Of a DNA stretch of 51,217 nucleotides, positions 23,980 to 32,853 are shown piece after piece. The translations under genes were made by a program, and so were the position numbers. The DNA is from CAYPHA01 sp964410215 (GTDB lineage Bacteria; Calditrichota; Calditrichia; Calditrichales; CAYPHA01), in NCBI GenBank assembly GCA_964410215.1, contig CAYPHA010000032.1, forward strand, positions 1 to 51,217, given 5' to 3'. Numbering within the stretch: position 1 is the stretch's first letter; every line of letters starts with the position of its first letter. The notes below the pieces were generated by a model. The model saw only the letters and a list, made by a program, of their open reading frames with translations, was not told where the DNA came from and searched no databases.

Positions 23980-24456
23980 ATGAAAGAAACAAATACCTTT
24001 TCCGTACTGAACCGCTATCCGGAGCCGAACCGCGAAAACCTGATCCCCATTCTTCAGGAAGTTCAGGAATTAAACGGATACCTTTCCAAAGATGCCGTCG
24101 TAGAGATTGGTAAACACCTGAATTTGCCGAGCAGTAAAATTTACGGTGTCGCTACCTTCTATAATCAGTTCCGTTTCCAGCCGATCGGCCGCTATCATAT
24201 TCTGGTCTGTCGTGGAACCGCTTGCCATGTTAAAGGATCCGCAAATGTCCTGTTCGCCCTGGAACAGGAATTAAAGATTCAGGCCGGTCAGACAACTCGC
24301 GATGGCCTGTTCAGCCTGGAAGTCGTCGCCTGTATCGGCGCTTGCGGTCTGGCCCCGGTTATCGCCGTTAACGACGATTTTCATGCCGGCGTTCAGCCCG
24401 CTGACGTACCAAAAATCATCTCAGAATACAGAAACAGGGAGAATGACAGTGAATAA
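23980..24456 (+). CDS. hydC: NAD-linked [FeFe] hydrogenase gamma subunit HydC (NuoE-like)
   Basis: A 158-residue thioredoxin-like [2Fe-2S] protein of the NuoE family. The helical N-terminus has LIPILQEVQELNGYLSKDAV and the SKIYGVATFYNQF segment. The cluster ligands are CRGTACHVKGS and, about 35 residues later, CIGACGLAPV. In trimeric hydrogenases this subunit binds HydB and transfers electrons to or from the FMN site. GGGAG precedes the ATG. It overlaps the hydB start by 8 bases. Confidence 0.94.
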   Translation: MKETNTFSVLNRYPEPNRENLIPILQEVQELNGYLSKDAVVEIGKHLNLPSSKIYGVATFYNQFRFQPIGRYHILVCRGTACHVKGSANVLFALEQELKIQAGQTTRDGLFSLEVVACIGACGLAPVIAVNDDFHAGVQPADVPKIISEYRNRENDSE

Positions 24457-26416
24457 ATCTGATGAGCAGACAATTCAATTGGAAAGTAACTCCCTGATTC
24501 AGTTACTTTCCCAGGATTATGCGACATGGGATAAGAGCCTGAGAACGGCTGCCGATGACAGCATCAGGGATTATAAACGGATCGACAGCTCGAAACCGGT
24601 ATTCTTTCTCGGTGCAGGTACCTGCGGTTTGAGTGCCGGTGCCAATAAAACCCTGCGTGCGCTGGAAGATTATGTAACAGCCTCCGGTCTGGATGCGGAT
24701 ATCGTAAAAGTCGGCTGTATCGGTATCTGCTCCGAAGAACCTCTTCTCGATATCCAGTTGCCCGGATATGCACGGCTCTCCTTTCGTAAAGTGACGGCGG
24801 AAATCGCCATATCAATCATCGAAGAAGTGCTGGCGAAAAAAATACCTTTCGAGAACCTGCTGGGTCAGCACCGTAATAAAGATCTTAATAACTGGGAAAA
24901 TATTCCGTATATCGATGACCACCCGTTTTTTGCCCCGCAAACACGACTGGTCCTGCGGAATTGCGGTATTATCGACCCTACGAGTATCCAGGAATATATG
25001 GCCCATGATGGTTACAAAGCCCTGGCCCGAGCACTGCAAACGAAAACACCGAAAGAAGTGTGCCGGATGATAACGGAAAGCGGCCTCCGGGGACGCGGCG
25101 GCGGTGGATTTTTGACCGGCAAAAAATGGGAGTTCGCGCTTTATACGGAAGGGGATCAAAAATATATGATCTGTAACGCCGACGAGGGTGATCCCGGTGC
25201 CTTTATGGACCGTGCGGTAATAGAAGGTGACCCGCATCATGTTCTTGAAGGACTGGCTATCGCTTCTTATGCAATCGGGGCTTCAAAGGCTTATGTCTAT
25301 ATCCGTGCCGAATACCCGCTGGCTATTGAACGGCTTCAGATCGCCATTCGCCAGGCGATGAAATTCGGGTTGCTCGGTGATAATATCCTGGATTCAGCTT
25401 TTAATTTACAGATCAAAATAAAAAAAGGAGCCGGTGCTTTTGTCTGCGGAGAGGAAACCGCCCTGATACACAGCATCGAAGGTAAACGCGGTATGCCCAG
25501 GCCACGCCCTCCCTATCCAACCACCAGCGGCTTGAATGGTAAACCTACGGTCATCAACAATGTCGAAACCCTGGCCAACATACCGGATATCATGCTGAAC
25601 GGACCGGAACACTTTGCTGCTATGGGTACCGAAGGCAGTAAAGGGACCAAGGTATTCGCCCTTTCCGGCAATGTGGAACGAACCGGTCTGGTTGAAGTAC
25701 AGATGGGCGCTGAAATCAGAGACATCGTATATAAAATCGGGGGCGGCATTCCCAATGAAAAACAGTTTAAAGCCGTACAGATAGGCGGCCCTTCCGGTGG
25801 CTGTATTCCGGAATCCCATTTACATATAAAAATTGATTATGAATCCCTCAAAGAAGTCGGGGCCATGATGGGATCAGGCGGCCTGGTGGTGATGGATGAA
25901 AACACCTGTATGGTGGATCTTGCCAAATTCTTTATGGATTTTATCCAGAGAGAAAGCTGCGGTAAGTGCATCCCCTGCCGTGAAGGAACCCGTCAGATGC
26001 TGAACACACTGGAGAACCTGAGCCGCGGCCGGGCGCGTGAAGAGGGTAACGCGGCACTGGAACGAATGAAAAGCGTGATGTACCTCAACCGTCTGGCTGA
26101 AGTTATAAAAGACACCAGTCTCTGCGGTCTTGGCCAGTCGGCACCGAACCCGGTGCTGAGTACACTATACTGGTTTCGTGAAGAATACGAAGCCCATATT
26201 TATGAACGACGCTGCCCTTCCGGCGTCTGTTCTGAACTGCTGAAATATGAGATTGATCCGGAAAAATGTACCGGTTGTACATTGTGCGCACGCAAATGTC
26301 CCTCACAGGCTATTGTCGGATCGAAAAAAGCGGCACATTATATCCTGCATGACAAGTGTATCGGGTGTGGAAATTGTGTCGATTTATGTAAGTTTGACGC
26401 GATCAGTGTAAACTGA
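24449..26416 (+). CDS. hydB: NAD-linked [FeFe] hydrogenase beta subunit HydB (NuoF-like)
   Basis: The protein has 655 residues from the GTG at 24449, chosen because GGGAG lies 7 bases upstream; an ATG at 24443 is too close to that site. In order: an N-terminal thioredoxin-like [2Fe-2S] domain (GAGTCGLSAGA, then VGCIGICSEEP); the FMN/NADH domain with GLRGRGGGGFLTGKKW and CNADEGDPGAFMDR; the NuoF [4Fe-4S] site ESCGKCIPCREGTRQM...C; and two C-terminal [4Fe-4S] motifs, CTGCTLCARKCP and CIGCGNCVDLC. It oxidises or reduces NAD(H). In the electron-bifurcating enzymes ferredoxin also exchanges electrons through the C-terminal clusters. Confidence 0.95.
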   Translation: MNKSDEQTIQLESNSLIQLLSQDYATWDKSLRTAADDSIRDYKRIDSSKPVFFLGAGTCGLSAGANKTLRALEDYVTASGLDADIVKVGCIGICSEEPLLDIQLPGYARLSFRKVTAEIAISIIEEVLAKKIPFENLLGQHRNKDLNNWENIPYIDDHPFFAPQTRLVLRNCGIIDPTSIQEYMAHDGYKALARALQTKTPKEVCRMITESGLRGRGGGGFLTGKKWEFALYTEGDQKYMICNADEGDPGAFMDRAVIEGDPHHVLEGLAIASYAIGASKAYVYIRAEYPLAIERLQIAIRQAMKFGLLGDNILDSAFNLQIKIKKGAGAFVCGEETALIHSIEGKRGMPRPRPPYPTTSGLNGKPTVINNVETLANIPDIMLNGPEHFAAMGTEGSKGTKVFALSGNVERTGLVEVQMGAEIRDIVYKIGGGIPNEKQFKAVQIGGPSGGCIPESHLHIKIDYESLKEVGAMMGSGGLVVMDENTCMVDLAKFFMDFIQRESCGKCIPCREGTRQMLNTLENLSRGRAREEGNAALERMKSVMYLNRLAEVIKDTSLCGLGQSAPNPVLSTLYWFREEYEAHIYERRCPSGVCSELLKYEIDPEKCTGCTLCARKCPSQAIVGSKKAAHYILHDKCIGCGNCVDLCKFDAISVN

Positions 26417-26427
26417 GGAGAATAACA

Positions 26428-28149
26428 ATGTTCGAAATAGAAGTTAACAGCCGAAAAATAACGGCAAAATCCGGAGAAACCATATACACCACGCTTAAAC
26501 GTGCCGGTATTCATGTCCCGACGCTCTGTCACCTCGAAGACCTCAAACCCAGCGGTGCCTGCAGAATCTGTTCCGTCGAAGTGGAAGGTTTCCGGAACCT
26601 GATACCGAGTTGTTCCTATCCTGTCGAAGAGGGTATGAAGATTAAGACGAATTCCCCGAGAGCGATAAAAGCACGAAAAACGATCATTGAGTTGCTGCTG
26701 GCGAACCACCTTGAAGATTGTCTCTACTGCGTACGAAACGGTGAATGCGATTTGCAGAATTTATCGGCCACTTATGGTATCCGGGAAAAACGGTATACAG
26801 CGGAAAAAAAGAATTATGCGATGGACGTTTCCAGCCCGGCTATCATCCGCGACCAGGCCAAATGTATCCTTTGTGGCAAGTGTGTCCGTGTCTGTGAAGA
26901 AATCATGGGCGTGGCTGCCATCGATTTTGTGAAAAGGGGCAGCGAAACCGTTATCGCTCCGGCATTTGAACATGGACTTAATGTCTCAAGCTGTGTAAAT
27001 TGCGGGCAGTGCGTAATGGTATGTCCCACCGGGGCCCTTAGAGAGCACAGCGCCCTCAAAGAAGTTACCAACGCGCTGCAGGATCCCGATACGTTTGTAG
27101 TCGTCCAGCACGCCCCTGCCCTTTCTGTCTCAATTGCCGAAGAATTTGGTGTAAAACCGGGAACCGATATCAACGGCTTCATCGTTAATGCACTGCGCCG
27201 GCTTGGTTTTGACCGGGTTTTCGACACCTCATTTTCCGCAGACCTGACTATCATGGAAGAAGCCAGTGAATTAGTCAGACGTATCCGTAATGGTGGTGCA
27301 CTTCCCATGATGACAAGCTGTTCCCCAGGTTGGATCAAATATGTCGAACAATTCTATCCGGATTTCATTGACAATCTCTCTTCCTGCAAGAGTCCGCAGC
27401 AAATGCTCGGTTCCATTATCAAGAATTATTATGTCAAGAAAGAAAATATTGACCCGAAAAACGTTTTCAGTGTGGCGATCATGCCCTGCACCGCAAAGAA
27501 ATTCGAGGCAAACCGTCCTGAGATGGGTTACGAGAACAGGGCTGACATCGATGCGGTGCTCACGACGCGCGAACTGGCCCGCCTGATTAAAATGTATCAT
27601 ATCGACTTCAATTCGCTGGAAAGCAATGAGGCCGATCTGCCTTTCGGCACGCGCAGCTCGGCCGGAAAGCTATTCGGCGGTACGGGGGGCGTTATGGAAG
27701 CCGCCCTGCGCACGGCATACCAGCTGCTAACTGGTGACGAACTGGAGAACCCCGTCATCGAAACGATCCGCGGTCTGAACGGGATTAAGGAAACGAAACT
27801 GCAAATAGGCGCGCTTAATCTCGGTGTCGCCGTTGTAAACGGTCTGGATAATGCAAAAAAACTGCTCGAGGAAATAAAGGCCGGCAGGGATGACCTTCAT
27901 TTTATTGAAGTCATGACCTGTCCCGGCGGTTGTATCGCCGGAGGCGGTCAGCCGAGAAACAACTCCAGGGAACACATTCAATCACGCATGCAGGCCCTAT
28001 ATCGTATCGATCAGACTTCAGCGGTGCGGGCTTCGCATCACAACCGGGCTGTTAAGGAACTGTATAATGACTTACTGCAGGAACCTCTGAGTACGGTCAG
28101 TCATAAACTGTTACATACGCATTATTCAAAACGAGAGGTGCTGCTATAA
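26428..28149 (+). CDS. hydA: [FeFe] hydrogenase catalytic subunit HydA
   Basis: A 573-residue H-cluster enzyme. In order: a plant-type [2Fe-2S] domain (C34, C46, C49, C62), a His-ligated [4Fe-4S] domain (H94, C98, C101, C107), two ferredoxin clusters (C146-C156 and C189-C199), then the H domain. Its motifs are TSCSPGW (296-302), MPCTAKKFE (C354) and EVMTCPGGCIAGGGQP (C498, C502). It reduces protons or oxidises H2. With HydB and HydC it matches the group A3-type trimer that couples NADH and ferredoxin to H2. There is no extra C-terminal [2Fe-2S] domain as in Thermotoga HydA. L1 has Ser after the Cys; I recall this as common in NAD-linked forms. Confidence 0.96.
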   Translation: MFEIEVNSRKITAKSGETIYTTLKRAGIHVPTLCHLEDLKPSGACRICSVEVEGFRNLIPSCSYPVEEGMKIKTNSPRAIKARKTIIELLLANHLEDCLYCVRNGECDLQNLSATYGIREKRYTAEKKNYAMDVSSPAIIRDQAKCILCGKCVRVCEEIMGVAAIDFVKRGSETVIAPAFEHGLNVSSCVNCGQCVMVCPTGALREHSALKEVTNALQDPDTFVVVQHAPALSVSIAEEFGVKPGTDINGFIVNALRRLGFDRVFDTSFSADLTIMEEASELVRRIRNGGALPMMTSCSPGWIKYVEQFYPDFIDNLSSCKSPQQMLGSIIKNYYVKKENIDPKNVFSVAIMPCTAKKFEANRPEMGYENRADIDAVLTTRELARLIKMYHIDFNSLESNEADLPFGTRSSAGKLFGGTGGVMEAALRTAYQLLTGDELENPVIETIRGLNGIKETKLQIGALNLGVAVVNGLDNAKKLLEEIKAGRDDLHFIEVMTCPGGCIAGGGQPRNNSREHIQSRMQALYRIDQTSAVRASHHNRAVKELYNDLLQEPLSTVSHKLLHTHYSKREVLL

Positions 28150-28150
28150 G

Positions 28151-30181
28151 ATGAACAGGGACTCTCAGCTTGTAATCACATTAAAAGAACGATGCCGGGT
28201 CTGTTATACATGTGTGCGGGACTGTCCGGCTAAAGCGATTCGTATTACCGGCGGACAGGCTCAGGTTATCAGTGAGCGCTGTATCGGTTGCGGTAATTGT
28301 ATTAAAGTCTGCAGCCAGAACGCCAAACAAGCCTATAATTTGATTGATGACATTATCGCCCTTCTTGAGTCCGGTAATCCTGTTGCGGCTATCGTTGCAC
28401 CCAGTTTTCCGGCTGATTTTCCCGATGTGGATTACAAAGAACTGGTCGGAATGATCAAACAAATCGGTTTTTCCCTCGTTTGCGAAGTTTCTGCCGGAGC
28501 GGACCTGGTCGCCGAAGCCTATAAAAACATGCTGGAAAACGATCCGGATGAACGCCGTATCGCAACCACCTGTCCGGCAGTTGTTTCCTATATCGAAAAA
28601 TACCATCCGGATCTGGTTCATTATCTGGCACCAATCGTATCACCCATGGCGGCAACCGCCCGCCTGCTGCACGCCCAACATGGTCCGGACCTGCGAATCG
28701 TATTTATCGGTCCATGTATTGCGAAAAAGGCCGAAGCCGTGCGCCCGGAAAACGAGGATGAGCTCGACGCAGTTCTGACTTTTATTGAGCTGCAGAAACT
28801 TTTCGAATCGTATAATATTTCACCGGTCGAAAGTGAACGCCAGGATTTTGATCCACCCCACCCCGGCCTTGGCACCCTGTTCCCGATCAGCCGCGGCATG
28901 CTGCAGGCCAGCGGACTGAAAGAGGATTTAATAAGCAATCATGTTGTTGCCGCCGACGGTAAAAACGAATTTATCCAGGCTATTAAAGAATTTGACGAAG
29001 GCACACTTGACGTAAAATTACTCGAAGTACTTTGTTGTGACGGTTGTATAATGGGACCCGGCATGCGCACTGAAGCCCCTTTGTTCACCCGGCGAACCGC
29101 TGTTAGCCAGTATGCCCGACAACGGCTGGAGTCCTCTGATCCGGATGCCGAAAAGCCTCAGGAAATCGATCTCTCGATATCATTTACAATGGATGACCGC
29201 CGGATACCCTTACCATCGAAAGCTGAAATTGAAGAAGTATTAAAGCGTATGGGCAAACATCGTCCGGAAGATGAGCTGGATTGCGGTGCCTGCGGTTACG
29301 ACACCTGCCGGGAACATGCCATTGCCATTCTCAAGGGCCTTGCCGAGAGTGAAATGTGCCTGCCCTATACAATCGATCGACTGAAAAGTTCTCTCGAGGA
29401 GTTAAACATTTCCAATGAACAACTTGCCACGACGCAACAAGCGCTGGTAAATTCGGAAAAACTGGCCAGCATGGGTCAATTATCGGCTGGAATCGCTCAC
29501 GAAATTAACAATCCGCTGGGTGTGATTTTGCTCTATTCCAAACTGCTGATGGATGAAGCCGGCGAGGATCCCCAAAGGCAGGAAGACCTGAAAATGATCG
29601 TCGAACAGGCGGAACGGTGCAAAACCATCGTATCAGGATTATTGAATTTCGCCCGCAAAAACAAGGTTCACCTGCGTCCGGCCAACCTGCCCGACCTCGT
29701 TGATCATTGTTTAAAGGCCATCACCGTACCCGGGACAATCCGCATTCAAACATCCCACAACATGGAAGAGCCCTATTGTTTGATCGATCCGGACCAGATA
29801 GCCCAGGTCATGACCAATCTGACTAAAAATGCCGTAGAAGCGATGCCTGAAGGCGGGACGATAAAAATAGCGACTTCGACCGATGCCATGAACGCCATTC
29901 TGGTCATTGAAGATGACGGAACAGGCATTCCTGAAGAAATCATCAAGAAAATTTTTGAACCCCTGTTCACCACCAAACAGATCGGGAAAGGAACGGGACT
30001 GGGCCTTGCTGTGACTTACGGCATTATAAAGATGCACCGGGGAACAATCGATGTAACTTCCAATGCGGATCCATCGAAAGGCAAAACAGGAACCAGGTTT
30101 ACGGTTACCATTCCGAGAGATCATAAAAACGGTAACCGGGAAGAACGGGAAAGGATTCCCGGCAGCAGTTTAATACATTAA
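28151..30181 (+). CDS. Sensory [FeFe]-hydrogenase-like histidine kinase (HydS type)
   Basis: A 676-residue cytoplasmic protein. Two ferredoxin clusters (C15-C25, C44-C54) lead into a degenerate H domain with TTCPAVV (C141), GPCIAKKAE (C189) and EVLCCDGCIMGPG (C295/296, C299). The four cubane ligands are kept, but the surrounding catalytic residues differ from HydA. A small FeS domain follows (DCGACGYDTC, C378-C403), then a helical linker, then a HisKA domain with phospho-acceptor H450 (AHEINNPLG) and a HATPase domain (NLTKNAVEAMPEGG, GKGTGLGLAVTYGI). It fits the histidine-kinase-linked sensory class (group C1 as I recall). Likely role: H2 or redox sensing that phosphorylates the adjacent receivers. 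It lies 1 base after hydA. Confidence 0.92.
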   Translation: MNRDSQLVITLKERCRVCYTCVRDCPAKAIRITGGQAQVISERCIGCGNCIKVCSQNAKQAYNLIDDIIALLESGNPVAAIVAPSFPADFPDVDYKELVGMIKQIGFSLVCEVSAGADLVAEAYKNMLENDPDERRIATTCPAVVSYIEKYHPDLVHYLAPIVSPMAATARLLHAQHGPDLRIVFIGPCIAKKAEAVRPENEDELDAVLTFIELQKLFESYNISPVESERQDFDPPHPGLGTLFPISRGMLQASGLKEDLISNHVVAADGKNEFIQAIKEFDEGTLDVKLLEVLCCDGCIMGPGMRTEAPLFTRRTAVSQYARQRLESSDPDAEKPQEIDLSISFTMDDRRIPLPSKAEIEEVLKRMGKHRPEDELDCGACGYDTCREHAIAILKGLAESEMCLPYTIDRLKSSLEELNISNEQLATTQQALVNSEKLASMGQLSAGIAHEINNPLGVILLYSKLLMDEAGEDPQRQEDLKMIVEQAERCKTIVSGLLNFARKNKVHLRPANLPDLVDHCLKAITVPGTIRIQTSHNMEEPYCLIDPDQIAQVMTNLTKNAVEAMPEGGTIKIATSTDAMNAILVIEDDGTGIPEEIIKKIFEPLFTTKQIGKGTGLGLAVTYGIIKMHRGTIDVTSNADPSKGKTGTRFTVTIPRDHKNGNREERERIPGSSLIH

Positions 30182-30212
30182 CTTTTTAATTTGTTATTTA
30201 AAGGTGACAGAA

Positions 30213-30623
30213 ATGAACCTTGAAAATCAAAAATACGCGTCTCAAACAGCTCTCATCGTCGATGATGATATTGACCTTCTTGAACATCTGAAAACGCAAC
30301 TCGAATCATTGGGATTCAACGTCGTACAAGCCGAATCACAGGCTGAGGCAGAACAACTGATTGCTGAAATGACTCCGGATCTGGCTATTTTCGACCTGAT
30401 GATGGAATACCAGGACAGTGGCTTTATCCTTAGTTACAAGATGAAGAAAAAAGCGCCGGATGTACCGGTTATTTTAATCAGTAATGTAACCGCTGAAACC
30501 GGTCTTCATTTCGATGCCGCGACCGAGGAAACCCGTTCATGGGCCAAAGCGGATATCATTCTGGACAAGGAAATACGTTACGAACAACTGGAGCGGGAAA
30601 TTGACCGTCTGATGAAAGGTTAA
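30213..30623 (+). CDS. Single-domain response regulator (receiver only)
   Basis: The protein has 136 residues from the ATG at 30213 (AAAGGTGA upstream; a GTG at 30204 would consume that site). The receiver fold is complete: acidic pocket IVDDDIDLL, phospho-acceptor Asp at about 61 (AIFDLMM), Ser/Thr switch LISNVT and the conserved lysine in ILDKEI. There is no output domain. It shares unusual segments with the receiver at 45117 (DxGF-x3-Y-x-M and ETG-x-x-FD), so the two are paralogues. It probably acts as a phospho-relay between the HydS-like kinase and the next protein. Confidence 0.9.
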   Translation: MNLENQKYASQTALIVDDDIDLLEHLKTQLESLGFNVVQAESQAEAEQLIAEMTPDLAIFDLMMEYQDSGFILSYKMKKKAPDVPVILISNVTAETGLHFDAATEETRSWAKADIILDKEIRYEQLEREIDRLMKG

Positions 30624-30626
30624 ACG

Positions 30627-31778
30627 ATGGAACAACTGCGAGTCCTTATCGTGGATGATGAATTGGGTATGCGTAAAGGCGCCGCCCGGGTACTCGGAAA
30701 TCACAAGGTGACTTTACCCCAGTTCAACGGTAAATACGGTTTTTTAACGGAAGAAGCAGAAGACGGGAAATCGGCACTGGAGAAGCTGGATGCCACTCCC
30801 TGGGATATCATGCTTCTTGATTACAAACTGCCGGATCTGAGTGGACTGGAAATACTCGATACAATCAGGGAAAAGAAAATCGATGTAATGACCATCATGA
30901 TCACGGCTTATGCCTCACTGGAAGTAGCTGTCAGCGCAACTAAAAACGGTGCCTTCGATTTCCTGGCCAAGCCGTTTACCCCGGATGAGCTCAAAAGCGT
31001 TATAGACAAAGCTTCACAGAGTCTTCTTGCCCTCCGCCGTGCCAGGGACCTTGAACGGGAAAAACGCCGGGTACGCTTCCAGTTTATTTCCGTTCTGGCG
31101 CATGAGCTGAAATCACCACTTGCCGCCGTCGAGAGCTACTTACAACTGATGGAAAAGCATGTTGCCGGTAATGACATATCAAAGTACGATCATATCCTGA
31201 ACCGCTCCCTCATTCGCATCGAGGGAATGCGGAAAATGATTTTTGACCTTCTCGACCTGACACGTATTGAATCCGGACAGAAAAAGCGGGAGCTTTCTCG
31301 CATCAACATCATAGACGCTGTGAACACCAGTATCGAGAATGTCTCAGTGGCCGCCGCAGAACGCGATATTTCGGTGCGTCTGCATGCCCCGTCGGAACTG
31401 ACACTGAACGCAGACCGAGGTGAAGTTGAGATCATTTTCAACAACCTGATTTCTAATGCTGTAAAATATAATAAAGATGGCGGAACCGTGGATATTCACT
31501 TAAACAAGCAAGACCATGTCGTGCACATCGAGGTGAAGGACAGCGGCATAGGTATGTCAGAGGAAGAAGTAAAACGGTTATTTGGTGAATTTGTGCGTAT
31601 AAAAAATGAAAAGACAAAAAATATTTTGGGCAGTGGATTGGGCTTGTCCATCCTTAAAAAGCTGACCGACTATTATAACGGCTCCATTGCCGTGGAAAGC
31701 AAACCGGATGTTGGGAGCTCATTCAGGCTGACCCTGCATGATGCAAATGACAACACAGCCCATATAAAGGAAAACTGA
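30627..31778 (+). CDS. Hybrid receiver-histidine kinase
   Basis: A 383-residue cytoplasmic protein. An N-terminal receiver (IVDDELGMRKG, Asp about 65 in MLLDYKLPD, MITAYAS, LAKPFTPDEL) has an insert of about 15 residues after the first helix. It is joined through a helical linker to HisKA (SVLAHELKSPL) and HATPase (NNLISNAVKYNKDGG, GSGLGLSILKKL) domains. There is no membrane segment and no DNA-binding output. With the HydS-like kinase and the separate receiver it forms a three-protein relay lying between the structural and maturation genes of the [FeFe] hydrogenase. Confidence 0.9.
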   Translation: MEQLRVLIVDDELGMRKGAARVLGNHKVTLPQFNGKYGFLTEEAEDGKSALEKLDATPWDIMLLDYKLPDLSGLEILDTIREKKIDVMTIMITAYASLEVAVSATKNGAFDFLAKPFTPDELKSVIDKASQSLLALRRARDLEREKRRVRFQFISVLAHELKSPLAAVESYLQLMEKHVAGNDISKYDHILNRSLIRIEGMRKMIFDLLDLTRIESGQKKRELSRINIIDAVNTSIENVSVAAAERDISVRLHAPSELTLNADRGEVEIIFNNLISNAVKYNKDGGTVDIHLNKQDHVVHIEVKDSGIGMSEEEVKRLFGEFVRIKNEKTKNILGSGLGLSILKKLTDYYNGSIAVESKPDVGSSFRLTLHDANDNTAHIKEN

Positions 31779-32843
31779 GTGCTGAATCGTGACACTATAC
31801 GACACTGGCTGGGGGAAACGGATCCGGAGCGACTCGCCCAACTCTGGCATCAGGCGGATACGATCCGGCGTACGCACGTCGGCAGTGATGTCCATCTCCG
31901 CGCCCTGCTGGAAATTTCGAATGAATGCCGGCGTCACTGCCATTATTGTGGCCTGAACGTAACGAACCGGAACCTAACCCGTTACACATTGTCCACAGTT
32001 AAGATTCTGCAACTGCTTTCCCTTATCGATACACTTGGATTCTGTACCGTGGTGTTGCAATCCGGTGAACATCCTGCTCTGGATAGGGATACGGTCACCA
32101 AGCTGATTGAAAGAATTAAGTCAACAACCAATCTTGCGATTACACTGAGCCTGGGAGAACGTAACAAGGAAGACTATCGAACATGGAAAACAAGCGGTGC
32201 CGACCGTTATTTATTGAAGTTTGAAACAAGTAATACAGAACTTTATAACCGGGTTCATCCGGCTACCGGGAATGGCTGGAATAACCGGCTGGAAATTCTT
32301 GAATATTTAAAGGATGCCGGCTATGAGGTAGGAAGCGGGTTTATGATTGGTCTGCCCGGTCAGTCTTACTCTGACCTCGCCAATGACATCATGCTATGCC
32401 GGACGTTATCACTGGACATGATTGCGGCCGGCCCCTATATCCCTCATCCGGCAACGCTTCTCGGGTCAGGACGTAATCATACCTCCGGTGATGCCGGCCA
32501 GGTCCCGGCATCCGTTTTGATGACTCTTAAAACGGTGGCTCTGCTGCGGCTTTGTTGTCCCGATACTAATATTCCGGCAACCAGTGCGCTCAGTGTACTG
32601 GATGCATCGAACGGACGGGAATCCGGCCTGGAATGCGGGGCTAATGTATTCATGCCTGATGTAACGCCCATGCCCTACAGAAAATGGTATGAGATTTACC
32701 CGGGTAAAATAATAACAGACACGTCTCTGCCGGATTTGAAAGATATCCGAAACGCTTTAAAGGGAATTGGCAGGACTCTGGGAAAAGGACCGGGAATTTC
32801 CGTTCATTTTCAGAAACAGCATGCACAACAAATTGCTCAATGA
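31779..32843 (+). CDS. hydE: [FeFe] hydrogenase H-cluster radical SAM maturase HydE
   Basis: A 354-residue radical SAM enzyme. The [4Fe-4S] site is CRRHCHYC (C50, C54, C57; CX3CX2C). Family segments LQSGEHP, LSLGER, YLLKFETSN and GSGFMIGLPGQ are present. HydE processes the Fe(CO)2(CN)cysteine synthon made by HydG on the way to the diiron subcluster. It starts with GTG right after the stop codon of the hybrid kinase gene, with AAAGGA upstream. It lies in the same operon as hydG and hydF. Confidence 0.95.
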   Translation: MLNRDTIRHWLGETDPERLAQLWHQADTIRRTHVGSDVHLRALLEISNECRRHCHYCGLNVTNRNLTRYTLSTVKILQLLSLIDTLGFCTVVLQSGEHPALDRDTVTKLIERIKSTTNLAITLSLGERNKEDYRTWKTSGADRYLLKFETSNTELYNRVHPATGNGWNNRLEILEYLKDAGYEVGSGFMIGLPGQSYSDLANDIMLCRTLSLDMIAAGPYIPHPATLLGSGRNHTSGDAGQVPASVLMTLKTVALLRLCCPDTNIPATSALSVLDASNGRESGLECGANVFMPDVTPMPYRKWYEIYPGKIITDTSLPDLKDIRNALKGIGRTLGKGPGISVHFQKQHAQQIAQ

Positions 32844-32853
32844 GGAGACCTCT

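Noticed and set aside
26428..28149. Ser in the first H-cluster motif of HydA (TSCSPGW instead of TSCCPGW) as a sign of inactivity
   Set aside because: From memory this variant is widespread in NAD-linked multimeric [FeFe] hydrogenases, and the other motifs and all accessory clusters are intact, so I do not treat it as a defect.
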